Assembly (NCBI RefSeq): GCF_022410465.1 | Contig: NZ_JAJSON010000019.1 | Location: 1 to 64,000 of the forward strand | Source of the DNA: Christiangramia crocea | GTDB taxonomy: Bacteria > Bacteroidota > Bacteroidia > Flavobacteriales > Flavobacteriaceae | DNA length: 64,000 bases | Direction of reading: 5' to 3' | In this document: positions 26,261 through 34,138 of the stretch, in pieces | Position numbering within the stretch: the stretch's first letter is position 1 | Layout of the letters: each line of letters opens with the position of its first letter | Notes under the pieces: generated by a model | Seen by the model: the letters and a program-made list of their open reading frames with translations, nothing else | Databases searched by the model: none | What the model was told of the DNA's origin: nothing | Program-made: the position numbers and the translations under genes

Positions 26261-26896
26261 CTAGAATTCAGAATTGTTAATCATTTCAAATAATTCAATC
26301 GCCTCTTTATCTGATATCTGGTCAAAATTTTCATAAAATTGACCTACTCCCTGAAAATTAACTGGTTTCTCCAGACAGATGACTTCATCAATATATGAGG
26401 ATGATGAAAGCTTTAGAATAGTTGAGCTGGGTGCCACCGGAACTGCAACAATTATTTTTGAAGGTGATTCTTCATGCACCAGTTGAGCTGTAGCTAAAAT
26501 GGTATTCCCGGTAGCAATCCCATCATCCACAATGATAGCCGCCTTATCTTTTAACTTACGAGGTTTACGGTTTTTATAGAATTCATTATGTCTTTTATTA
26601 AGGATGGACCTTAATCTCTGTGTTTCATTCTTGATATAGTCCTCGGATATTCCGGCAGCCTGCCTGTCTAAAATAATATTGCTTAAACTCACAGCCCCGA
26701 TCGCGTATTCCTTATTAAACGGATGACCTATTTTTTTTATTAGTACTACTTCTAAAGGTAACCTTAAGTTTTTTGCCAATATAGCTCCTATGGGCAATCC
26801 TCCTCTGGGGACCGCCAGTATTATCGCATTCTTGCCCATATAGGATTGTAATTCTTCAGAGAGTAATCTAGCTGCTTCAGATCTGTTTGAAAACAT
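26261..26896 (-). CDS. Phosphoribosyltransferase family protein
   Basis: 211 residues. The PRPP loop is present (AAIIVDDGIATGNTILA) together with the type I PRTase pyrophosphate loop region (LAVPRGGLPIGAILAK). The acceptor base cannot be told; members of this subgroup are often annotated only as PRTase and occur next to dienelactone-hydrolase-like proteins and Usps, as here. It is the last gene of the eight-gene minus-strand operon, 7 bases after the hydrolase. Confidence 0.88.
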   Translation of the reverse strand: MFSNRSEAARLLSEELQSYMGKNAIILAVPRGGLPIGAILAKNLRLPLEVVLIKKIGHPFNKEYAIGAVSLSNIILDRQAAGISEDYIKNETQRLRSILNKRHNEFYKNRKPRKLKDKAAIIVDDGIATGNTILATAQLVHEESPSKIIVAVPVAPSSTILKLSSSSYIDEVICLEKPVNFQGVGQFYENFDQISDKEAIELFEMINNSEF

Positions 26897-26903
26897 GACT
26901 TAC

Positions 26904-27548
26904 TTAATTTAGATATTTATCAAACCATTTGGAGGAAAATAATGCTACTTCCTCAAGTTTTCCTGGTTCAGCAAAAAGATGACCTGCTTCGGGAATAATT
27001 TGTAACTTTTTGATGCATTCCATTTTTTGTAGCGCCTTTTGATTTAATTTGATCACATCTTCGTCATCTCCTCCAACTAATAACAGTGTGGGGGCAGTTA
27101 TTTTTTTCAAATAGGAATTTCCCGTAAGGTCCGGTCTTCCTCCACGAGAGACCACAGCTTTCACCTCTTCCCCCATAAAGGCTGCAACTCTTAATGCTGA
27201 GGCGGCTCCAGTACTGGCTCCAAAAAATGCCAGAGGCAGATCGTTGGAAGAAGGCAAACCTTTCAACCATTCAGATGTTAGGAGGAGTCGGGCTGTTAAA
27301 AGCTCAATATCGAACCTGTTTTTTAGATGCATATCTTCCTCTTCGGTCAAAAGATCGAAAAGCAGTGTTCCGAAATTTTGAGAATTCAGATTACGGGCTA
27401 TATAATTATTTCTCGGACTTAAATGACTGCTTCCGCTGCCATGGGAAAAAATAACAAGCCCTCTGGAAGAAGCAGGAATTGTCAATACTCCTCGTAGGCT
27501 AACCCGCCCCAGGTCTATACGGACTAAATTTGTTTGTTTGGTTTCCAT
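26904..27548 (-). CDS. Alpha/beta hydrolase, dienelactone-hydrolase-like
   Basis: 214 residues with the nucleophile elbow GASTGAASA, the acidic residue in GGDDEDV and the catalytic His in AGHLF, giving a complete triad. An early SHGSGSS oxyanion-type loop is present. There is no signal peptide. In many bacteria this protein is encoded beside the PRTase, and the two are sometimes fused; here they are adjacent (7-base gap). The substrate is unknown. Confidence 0.88.
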   Translation of the reverse strand: METKQTNLVRIDLGRVSLRGVLTIPASSRGLVIFSHGSGSSHLSPRNNYIARNLNSQNFGTLLFDLLTEEEDMHLKNRFDIELLTARLLLTSEWLKGLPSSNDLPLAFFGASTGAASALRVAAFMGEEVKAVVSRGGRPDLTGNSYLKKITAPTLLLVGGDDEDVIKLNQKALQKMECIKKLQIIPEAGHLFAEPGKLEEVALFSSKWFDKYLN

Positions 27549-27571
27549 CTCTTCTGTATTTAAAAAAAGGA

Positions 27572-28600
27572 TTAATGTATCTTCAGTACTTTAGCACCTT
27601 TTATGCTTTTGTTTTTTAAATCCATTAATGCTTTATTAGCATCTTTCAGGCGGTATTCCTGATAAACGGGTTTAATTACTGAGGCAGCTGCAAATTTTAA
27701 AAAGTCCTTTACATCTTTCCCTGTGACATTTGCCACGGTCTTGATCTCTTTTTCCATCCAAAGATGTTTTTCATAGGATAACTTAAGTAGCAGGTTTTGA
27801 TCCTGGTTTTCTTTTCGAATGGCATTGATCACCAAACGCCCCCCCTTTTCTAAATTTTCCAGGCTATTTACAACTGGCTTCCACACAGGTGTTGTATCTA
27901 TTATAGAATGAAGTTTTTCAGGTGATTTATCTGAAATATCGCCGCTCCATGAAGCCCCTAGTTGGTCTGCAAAGCTCCTCTCTTCGCTATTTCTGGAAAA
28001 AACAAAAACCTTAGTAGAAGGGAATAGATCTCTGACCATTTTTAATACCAGGTGGGCAGATGCTCCAAATCCCATTAAGCCCAGATTTTGACCATTTTTC
28101 AGGTTTGAAAGAGCGATAGACCTGTTTCCTATTGCTCCTGCACATAATAACGGAGCTGCTTCAACGTCTGAAAAAAAATCCGGAATGGGATAAATGAATT
28201 TTTCAGAAGCTGTCATGTATTCAGCATAACCTCCATTTTTATCCCTTCCCGTAGCTTTAAAAGCTGAGCATAGATTTTCTCTGCCCGATTTACAGAATTC
28301 ACATTTACCACAGCTGGAATAGATCCATGCTACTCCCACGCGCTGCCCAATCATGGATTTTTTCACCTCTAATCCCTGGCTGATAATTATACCTACCACC
28401 TGGTGTCCCAAAATAACAGGAAAAAAAGCCGGCGGGGTTCTGCCTTCAATTTCGTCAAGCTCGGTATGGCAAACGCCACATGCTGAAACTTTTATCAATA
28501 CCTCATTAGGTCCCGGAGTGGGAACAGGCAATTCTTCCAAAAGCAAAGGAGTTTGATTGGTTTCAAGTGAAGTACATTGTTTTAAAACCATTGCATTCAT
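27572..28600 (-). CDS. Zinc-dependent alcohol dehydrogenase
   Basis: 342 residues, MDR superfamily. The catalytic zinc ligands are in CGVCHTE and GHQVVG, the structural zinc cluster is CGKCEFCKSGRENLC (four Cys), and the NAD(P)-binding Rossmann motif is LMGFGASAH, as in the AdhP-like group that acts on primary alcohols/aldehydes. In this operon, with acetyl-CoA synthetase and a pyruvate-dehydrogenase-type complex, it may interconvert ethanol or other alcohols and aldehydes. Gaps to neighbours are 41 and 23 bases. Confidence 0.92.
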   Translation of the reverse strand: MNAMVLKQCTSLETNQTPLLLEELPVPTPGPNEVLIKVSACGVCHTELDEIEGRTPPAFFPVILGHQVVGIIISQGLEVKKSMIGQRVGVAWIYSSCGKCEFCKSGRENLCSAFKATGRDKNGGYAEYMTASEKFIYPIPDFFSDVEAAPLLCAGAIGNRSIALSNLKNGQNLGLMGFGASAHLVLKMVRDLFPSTKVFVFSRNSEERSFADQLGASWSGDISDKSPEKLHSIIDTTPVWKPVVNSLENLEKGGRLVINAIRKENQDQNLLLKLSYEKHLWMEKEIKTVANVTGKDVKDFLKFAAASVIKPVYQEYRLKDANKALMDLKNKSIKGAKVLKIH

Positions 28601-28641
28601 CAGGTTCTATGCTTTTAGATCAATTTCAGACCCCGGTTTAT

Positions 28642-28884
28642 TTACATCTTCTTTTGTATATAATTGGTTAACAGGCCTATCGTAGTAATTTTTCCATAGT
28701 CCTCTTCGGGGATCTCTATTTCGAATTTTTCATTTACTGAAACAATAAACCTCAGGGTGTCAAAAGAATCAATATCCAGGCTTTCCTTAATATTTTCATC
28801 AGGTGCTAAAGCCGAAGGTTCTGTTTCGGGAGCAATCTGTTGGAGCAGCGCATAAAGCTCCTGTTTGATCTCATTCTCCTTCAT
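28642..28884 (-). CDS. Acyl carrier protein in a dehydrogenase operon
   Basis: 80 residues with the four-helix ACP pattern. The phosphopantetheine Ser is in LDIDSFDTLRF. It starts inside the stop of the E2 gene (4-base overlap), so translation is coupled. It is not in a fatty-acid synthesis locus; an ACP tied to a 2-oxo-acid dehydrogenase operon suggests that an acyl group is moved from or to the complex, an inference. It is acidic, as ACPs are. Confidence 0.88.
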   Translation of the reverse strand: MKENEIKQELYALLQQIAPETEPSALAPDENIKESLDIDSFDTLRFIVSVNEKFEIEIPEEDYGKITTIGLLTNYIQKKM

Positions 28885-30104
28885 AAGTCCTCAGGGTTTT
28901 GTAAGTTTTTATTTAGAATGGTCAAAAAGCGGTTTCCCGTGAGACCATCGGTAGCTCTGTGATCCCCTGAAAGGCTTGCATTGATGACCGGCCTAATTCC
29001 TAACATGCCATTTTCTGCCCAGGCTTCTTCAATAATTCCTCCAAAACCGATCACCGCCACTTGGGGAGGGTATATAACCCCTAACAAGGTATCGGCTCCT
29101 CCTTCTCCCAGGCTGGTGAGAGTAATGGTCGAACTGTTCAGTTCAGAGCTTCTGAGCTTCATAGCTCGTGCTCTGGGGATAAGATCATTAAGTGAGTCCA
29201 TTATCTGCGAGACACTTTTCAGATCGGCATTATTGATAGATGGCACCATGATACCTCCACTTCTGAGCGAAACAACAAATCCTACATTGATCTCATTTTT
29301 GATCTGCAAAGCGTTTTCCCAGACAGCATTTAATTGCGGAACTTCATCAAGGGATTTTGCCACCGCCTTTATAAGCAGGGCGGCAGGAAGAAGTCTTTCC
29401 TGTACCGAACGTTCCTTATTACTTTCTTTGATCCAGTAAAGGCTTTTGCTCATATCAATCTTTTTCGAAAGATAATAATGCGGAATTTCACGATTGGATT
29501 TGCTCATTGCCGCTGCTACTGCCATTCTAATGCTTTTCCCAGAATCAGCTATTTTTTCAGGTTCTTTTTCCGGAAGTGTTTCCGAAATTTTTTCTTCTGT
29601 TTCTGGCGCTGTTCTTTGTTCTATAGCTTTATTGACATCATCTTTTATGATAGCTCCATTTTCTCCGGTTCCCGTTATTTTTGAAAGATCAATCTTGTTC
29701 TCTTCTGCGATCCTCCTTGCCAAAGGGGAAGCTTTAATCCTTTTTCCTGGAAATTTCTGTGGAAGAGGTTTTTCATCAAAATGTTCTTCCGTAGGTTGCA
29801 GAACCACCTTTTCTTTTTCTGAAACAGGGAATTCTAAACCTTGTTCTTTCTCCTGCCCTGTTTCAGAGTCTCCTGTCCTGATAAGCGCCATAGCTGTGCC
29901 TACCGGAACTTTCTCTCCCGGATCAACCAGTAACTTATCAACATATCCATCTTCAAATACTTCGATCTCAATGAGACCCTTCTGGGTATCTACTTCTGCT
30001 ATGATATCACCACGAGTCACAGGGTCCCCCGGCTTTTTACGCCACTCCACAAGGGTTCCATCTTCCATATCGGCGCCCAGGCTGGGCATGAGAAATTCTT
30101 TCAT
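28881..30104 (-). CDS. 2-oxo-acid dehydrogenase E2 (dihydrolipoyl acyltransferase)
   Basis: 407 residues. Domains in order: one lipoyl domain (lipoyl Lys in [10 protein letters not shown], about 40-50), an acidic linker, the peripheral subunit-binding domain ([19 protein letters not shown]), a second linker, and the catalytic domain ending with [16 protein letters not shown], which keeps the His and Asp of the HxxxDG motif. It forms the core of a pyruvate- or acetoin-type dehydrogenase with the two upstream E1 genes (4-base overlap). No E3 gene is present in the operon. Confidence 0.93.
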   Translation of the reverse strand: MKEFLMPSLGADMEDGTLVEWRKKPGDPVTRGDIIAEVDTQKGLIEIEVFEDGYVDKLLVDPGEKVPVGTAMALIRTGDSETGQEKEQGLEFPVSEKEKVVLQPTEEHFDEKPLPQKFPGKRIKASPLARRIAEENKIDLSKITGTGENGAIIKDDVNKAIEQRTAPETEEKISETLPEKEPEKIADSGKSIRMAVAAAMSKSNREIPHYYLSKKIDMSKSLYWIKESNKERSVQERLLPAALLIKAVAKSLDEVPQLNAVWENALQIKNEINVGFVVSLRSGGIMVPSINNADLKSVSQIMDSLNDLIPRARAMKLRSSELNSSTITLTSLGEGGADTLLGVIYPPQVAVIGFGGIIEEAWAENGMLGIRPVINASLSGDHRATDGLTGNRFLTILNKNLQNPEDL

Positions 30105-31087
30105 GGCCGTATCATTTTTTTCACAACTTCAACTATATCTTTTTTTTGAGGAACTGAAGCATCTTCCAGATGTAAGGGATACGGGATGGGTACTTCAGCA
30201 CCACATACCCTTTTCACAGGCACATCAAGTTCATAAAAAGCTTTTTCAGTAATACGTGCACTTACTTCAGAGGAAACACTCACTGAACGCCATGCATCTT
30301 CCACGATCAAAGCGCGGTGGGTTCTGCTTACCGAAGCAAGAAATGCAGCCTCATCCAGTGGTCGTAGGACCCGCAGGTCCAGCACTTCAGCTTCAATTCC
30401 TTCCACTTTCAGTTCTTCAGCCGCTTCCATACATTTGTTTACAGCTGCGCCATATGTAATAATCGAAATATCAGTACCTTCTCTTCGGATCTTTGCACTT
30501 TCAATATCTACTTTAATTGTTTCTTCAGGAAGCTCTCCTTCCATGTTGAGCATAGAGGTATATTCAAATATCACGACCGGATCAGGGCTTTGAAGAGCAG
30601 CCTGCAACACTCCCCGGGCATCTTCGTGAGTTCCTATCGATATTACTCTCAATCCAGGGACGTGAGCATAATAGGGTTCCCAGCTGTGAGAATGTTGGGC
30701 GGCAAGCTGCTTTCCAATTCCGCAGCTCATGCGTATTACTACAGGTACATTTATTTGACCCCCGCTCATGTGAAGCATGGTAGCCGCATTGTTCACCACC
30801 TGATCCATGGCAAGGAGTCCGAAATTCACGGTCATTACCTCTACTATAGGTTTCAGGCCTGCCATCGCAGCTCCAATTCCGGCTCCAACGAAGCCCGATT
30901 CAGAAAGGGGAACATCCATAATGCGTTCCTCACTAAATTCTTCAAGCAAGCCTTTACTCACGGCAAAAGCTCCTCCATACCTGCCCACATCCTCACCCAT
31001 AAGGAAAACCTTGTCATTTTCGGTAAGAGCCTCTCTGATGGCTTCTTTAAGAGCCTCTCTGTACGTTATTTTACGGGTTTGACTCAT
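30101..31087 (-). CDS. 2-oxo-acid dehydrogenase E1 beta subunit
   Basis: 328 residues. Transketolase-like pyrimidine-binding domain ([18 protein letters not shown], then [17 protein letters not shown]) and C-terminal domain ([31 protein letters not shown]). It pairs with the alpha subunit upstream (4-base overlap) to make the heterotetrameric E1 that decarboxylates pyruvate with thiamine diphosphate. Whether pyruvate or acetoin is the substrate cannot be settled; the neighbouring acetyl-CoA synthetase and PEP synthase fit pyruvate. Confidence 0.93.
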   Translation of the reverse strand: MSQTRKITYREALKEAIREALTENDKVFLMGEDVGRYGGAFAVSKGLLEEFSEERIMDVPLSESGFVGAGIGAAMAGLKPIVEVMTVNFGLLAMDQVVNNAATMLHMSGGQINVPVVIRMSCGIGKQLAAQHSHSWEPYYAHVPGLRVISIGTHEDARGVLQAALQSPDPVVIFEYTSMLNMEGELPEETIKVDIESAKIRREGTDISIITYGAAVNKCMEAAEELKVEGIEAEVLDLRVLRPLDEAAFLASVSRTHRALIVEDAWRSVSVSSEVSARITEKAFYELDVPVKRVCGAEVPIPYPLHLEDASVPQKKDIVEVVKKMIRP

Positions 31088-32067
31088 TGGTATTGATTTT
31101 CGGAATAAACATATTTTGTGAGGTTTTCTACCGGTTCAAAAGTTCCTGTTTCAGCAAATTCAATTGCCTTCTTCACATCCTCTTCCACGCGCTCTTCAAG
31201 AGCATCCACCTTTTTCTGGGTAATAAGCTTTTGTTTCAATAAAGAATCCCTGAAACGAGGGATGGGATCCTTCTTTTTCCATTCATCAACTTCCTTTTTA
31301 TCCCTGTAAAGTTCAGCATCAAACATAGAATGTGCTCTGAACCTATACGTATTACATACCAGCAGATAAGGTTTTCCGGTAGTTCTTATTTTTTTTACTG
31401 CCTTTTCAGAAGCTTCCATTACAGCTTCCAGATCCATTCCGTCAACTGTAGAAGAAGCCATTTTATAGGAAGGTCCTTTTTTCGCCAGTTCCTGCATTGC
31501 ATGTGTGTAACGGAGTGCTGTTCCCATGGCGTAGAGATTATTTTCGCAAACGAACAATACCGGAACCTGCCAGAGAGAAGCCAGGTTCATGGCTTCATGA
31601 AATTCGCCTTCAGCAGCTGCTCCTTCTCCAAAAAAACAGCAGGTAATTTTCTTTTGTTTAAGTTTTTTAGCAGCCAGGGCCATTCCTACGGCCATTGGCA
31701 AATGAGCTCCAACTATGGCATTGCCGCCAAAGAAATTTTTACTTTTATCAAAAAGATGCATGGACCCGCCTCTTCCCTTACTGCAGCCTTCCTGTTTGCC
31801 GTACATCTCAGCCATTATAACCCCGGGATCCATGCCGCGAACCAGCGCATGACCATGCTCGCGATAGGTAGCAAGAATATTATCCTCATCTTTCAGGGCC
31901 TGAATAACTCCGGTTGCAACGGCTTCTTCTCCAATATATAAATGCAAAAATCCCCTGATCTTTGTTTTGGTATATTCTTCAGCTGCTTTTTCTTCAAATC
32001 TCCTTATTAAAAGTATTTGATATAAAAGCTGTTGCCCCCTTTCCGTATTTTTACTTTGCATCTTCAT
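31084..32067 (-). CDS. 2-oxo-acid dehydrogenase E1 alpha subunit
   Basis: 327 residues. The thiamine-diphosphate motif [18 protein letters not shown] ... NN is present, with the R-R-F-E-E-K start and [10 protein letters not shown] of E1 alpha. The phosphorylation-loop region is [13 protein letters not shown]. Start and stop codons overlap with the genes on both sides (TGATG with acetyl-CoA synthetase, ATGA with E1 beta), so the whole operon is translationally coupled. Confidence 0.93.
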   Translation of the reverse strand: MKMQSKNTERGQQLLYQILLIRRFEEKAAEEYTKTKIRGFLHLYIGEEAVATGVIQALKDEDNILATYREHGHALVRGMDPGVIMAEMYGKQEGCSKGRGGSMHLFDKSKNFFGGNAIVGAHLPMAVGMALAAKKLKQKKITCCFFGEGAAAEGEFHEAMNLASLWQVPVLFVCENNLYAMGTALRYTHAMQELAKKGPSYKMASSTVDGMDLEAVMEASEKAVKKIRTTGKPYLLVCNTYRFRAHSMFDAELYRDKKEVDEWKKKDPIPRFRDSLLKQKLITQKKVDALEERVEEDVKKAIEFAETGTFEPVENLTKYVYSENQYQ

Positions 32068-33797
32068 CAGTTTTTTTCCAGAGTTGAAATATCGCCTTCA
32101 GGCAAACCGAGCTCACGTGCTTTAAGAAGTCTTCTCAGTATCTTTCCACTACGTGTTTTTGGAACGCTATTAACAAATTCTATTTCCTTAGGAGCTACCG
32201 CGGGACCCATCTCTTTCCTTGCAAAGCCGATTATTTCCAGTTTTAGTTTCTCACTGGCTTCCTTGCCTTTACTAAGAACTATAAATGCTTTTACCAGCTC
32301 ACCAATTGAAGGTTCGGGTTTTCCTATTACAGCAGCCTCGGCTACTGCGGGATGCTTCATCAAACAACTTTCAACTTCAAAAGGGCCTACCATATGCCCG
32401 GAGGTTTTAATGATATCGTCTGCTCTGCCTATAAACCAGAAGTAGCCGTCCTCATCCTTTTTTGCTAGGTCACCAGTGATATACCAATCGTCAATAAAGC
32501 ATTTGCTATAGCGGGTTTCATCATGTAGATAGGCCCGAAACATTGAAGGCCATCCTTTTTTTAATACCAACTGCCCCTGAACGCCAGAGCCCAGTATTTT
32601 TATTTTTCCATTAATAATTTCAGCTATTTTGGCCTCTACTCCTGGTAAAGGCTTTCCCATCGAACCCGGTTTTATTTCCATAGAAGGGTAATTAGAAATC
32701 ATTATTCCTCCGGTCTCGGTTTGCCACCAGCTATCGAGAATGGGAAGGTCAAAATTCTCTTTTCCCCATAGAACGGCTTCAGCATGAAGGGGCTCACCAA
32801 CACTGAGTATAGCCCTGAGATTTTCAATATTATAAGCATCCTTAGGCTTAATATCTAAACGCATCAGTCTTCTAATGGCCGTAGGAGCCGTATACCAGAT
32901 ATTAATATTTTGTTCTTCAAGGATGCCATACCATCGCATGGCTTCAAACTCTTCGGTGTCAACCACATTCGTAACTCCATTTACCAATGGAGAAATTATT
33001 CCATATGAAGTACCAGTTACCCAACCTGGATCTGCCGTGCACCAGAAAGTATCTCCGGGTTTAAAATCAAGGACAAATTTTCCGGTGATATAATGAGTGA
33101 GCACTGCCTTATGTACATGTAAGGCTCCTTTAGGCATTCCTGTGGTACCGCTTGTGAAATGCAGAAGGGCCGGATCCTCAGGCTCAGTGGCAGGGATATC
33201 AAACTCTTCGGAAGCATTTTCTAAAAGTCTGGAAAAAGAAAGTGCTTTTTCTGAAATATCCTCCTTAGCATCTGCCAGAAGAATATATTCAAGGTCTGGA
33301 AGTCTTTTTTCAAGCTGCTTGATTTTTTTTTCATATAGGCTTGAAGTAGTAAGCAATACTTTAGCATTTCCACGGCTTAAGCGCTGAAAAACTGGCTCCG
33401 GACCGAAAACCGAGAACAAGGGACAAAATACCCCCAGAAATTTCAATGTACCCAGAGCTGTAATGTATAATTCAGGAATTCTTGGTGCAAATGAAAAAAC
33501 GCTTTCTCCTTTTTCTAACCCCAAATATTCCAGAACATTGGCAAATTTTGAAGTAAGTTTTTTGAGTTCTGCATAGGTGATATCTTCCTTACTTTTATCC
33601 TTTCCTATAAAGCGTAACGCAGTTTTATATTTTAGTTCACCTTCTGCCTGCCTGTCCACTGCAATAAAACCAATATTATACCCCTTAAAATCAAATACAG
33701 GCTGTAGCTCATCTTTAAGCTTTTCCCAGGAAAAAGTCTTTACCTCCCGGTTATAATCTTCTAAATTGAAACCAGCTTTCTTTTTAATCGAATCCAT
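32067..33797 (-). CDS. acsA: Acetate-CoA ligase (acetyl-CoA synthetase, AcsA type)
   Basis: 576 residues, near the length of the Bacillus AcsA type. ANL superfamily motifs: P-loop LLHFTSGTTGMPKG, DSWWQTETGG, YITGDLAKKDEDGYFWFIGR and the C-terminal catalytic Lys in RSGKILRR. It makes acetyl-CoA (or propionyl-CoA) from the acid, ATP and CoA. It is the first gene of an eight-gene operon that runs to 26261. A perfect FNR-like palindrome lies 116 bases upstream, the only obvious control site for the operon. Confidence 0.92.
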   Translation of the reverse strand: MDSIKKKAGFNLEDYNREVKTFSWEKLKDELQPVFDFKGYNIGFIAVDRQAEGELKYKTALRFIGKDKSKEDITYAELKKLTSKFANVLEYLGLEKGESVFSFAPRIPELYITALGTLKFLGVFCPLFSVFGPEPVFQRLSRGNAKVLLTTSSLYEKKIKQLEKRLPDLEYILLADAKEDISEKALSFSRLLENASEEFDIPATEPEDPALLHFTSGTTGMPKGALHVHKAVLTHYITGKFVLDFKPGDTFWCTADPGWVTGTSYGIISPLVNGVTNVVDTEEFEAMRWYGILEEQNINIWYTAPTAIRRLMRLDIKPKDAYNIENLRAILSVGEPLHAEAVLWGKENFDLPILDSWWQTETGGIMISNYPSMEIKPGSMGKPLPGVEAKIAEIINGKIKILGSGVQGQLVLKKGWPSMFRAYLHDETRYSKCFIDDWYITGDLAKKDEDGYFWFIGRADDIIKTSGHMVGPFEVESCLMKHPAVAEAAVIGKPEPSIGELVKAFIVLSKGKEASEKLKLEIIGFARKEMGPAVAPKEIEFVNSVPKTRSGKILRRLLKARELGLPEGDISTLEKN

Positions 33798-34138
33798 AAC
33801 TGATTTTTTATCACCGGAAATTTGAAATGAATTTAGAATCAGTTTCTTTCCAGGGTTTTAAATATTAATCGTTTACATATCAGAAAGTTAAATAATATAC
33901 AGTTTGGATTCGATGATATTTATCATCTCCTTTAGTAAGAGTAAAGTTCTAAACAAAATATTTAAATCATTAAATTAGTAAGGAAAATGCTCAAAAAAGC
34001 GATCCCAATTTAAACCCAAAAATAGATCGCACTTCAGTCTGAAAAAAAGAAAACAATCCCAGTTAAAAGGGAAACCCTAAACCTCTGTAGATAAACCGGT
34101 AAGAGAAAGCTATTGGTCATTTAAAACTGTACTAGAAA
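33798..34138. other. Divergent intergenic region, acs operon / cation ATPase
   Basis: 341 bases. The only clear signal is the FNR-like palindrome at 33913-33926. No ORF or strong hairpin is seen. Confidence 0.5.
33913..33926. promoter_or_regulatory. FNR-like palindrome (site G) before acs operon
   Basis: ATGATATTTATCAT is a perfect ATGAT-N4-ATCAT. It is 116 bases before acsA on the minus strand and 213 before the P-type ATPase on the plus strand, so it could control both. Confidence 0.6.

Noticed and set aside
29494-30252. 252-codon plus-strand ORF opposite E2
   Set aside because: Mirror frame of a well-conserved lipoyl/E3-binding-domain gene; serine/phenylalanine-rich composition is typical of antisense frames.
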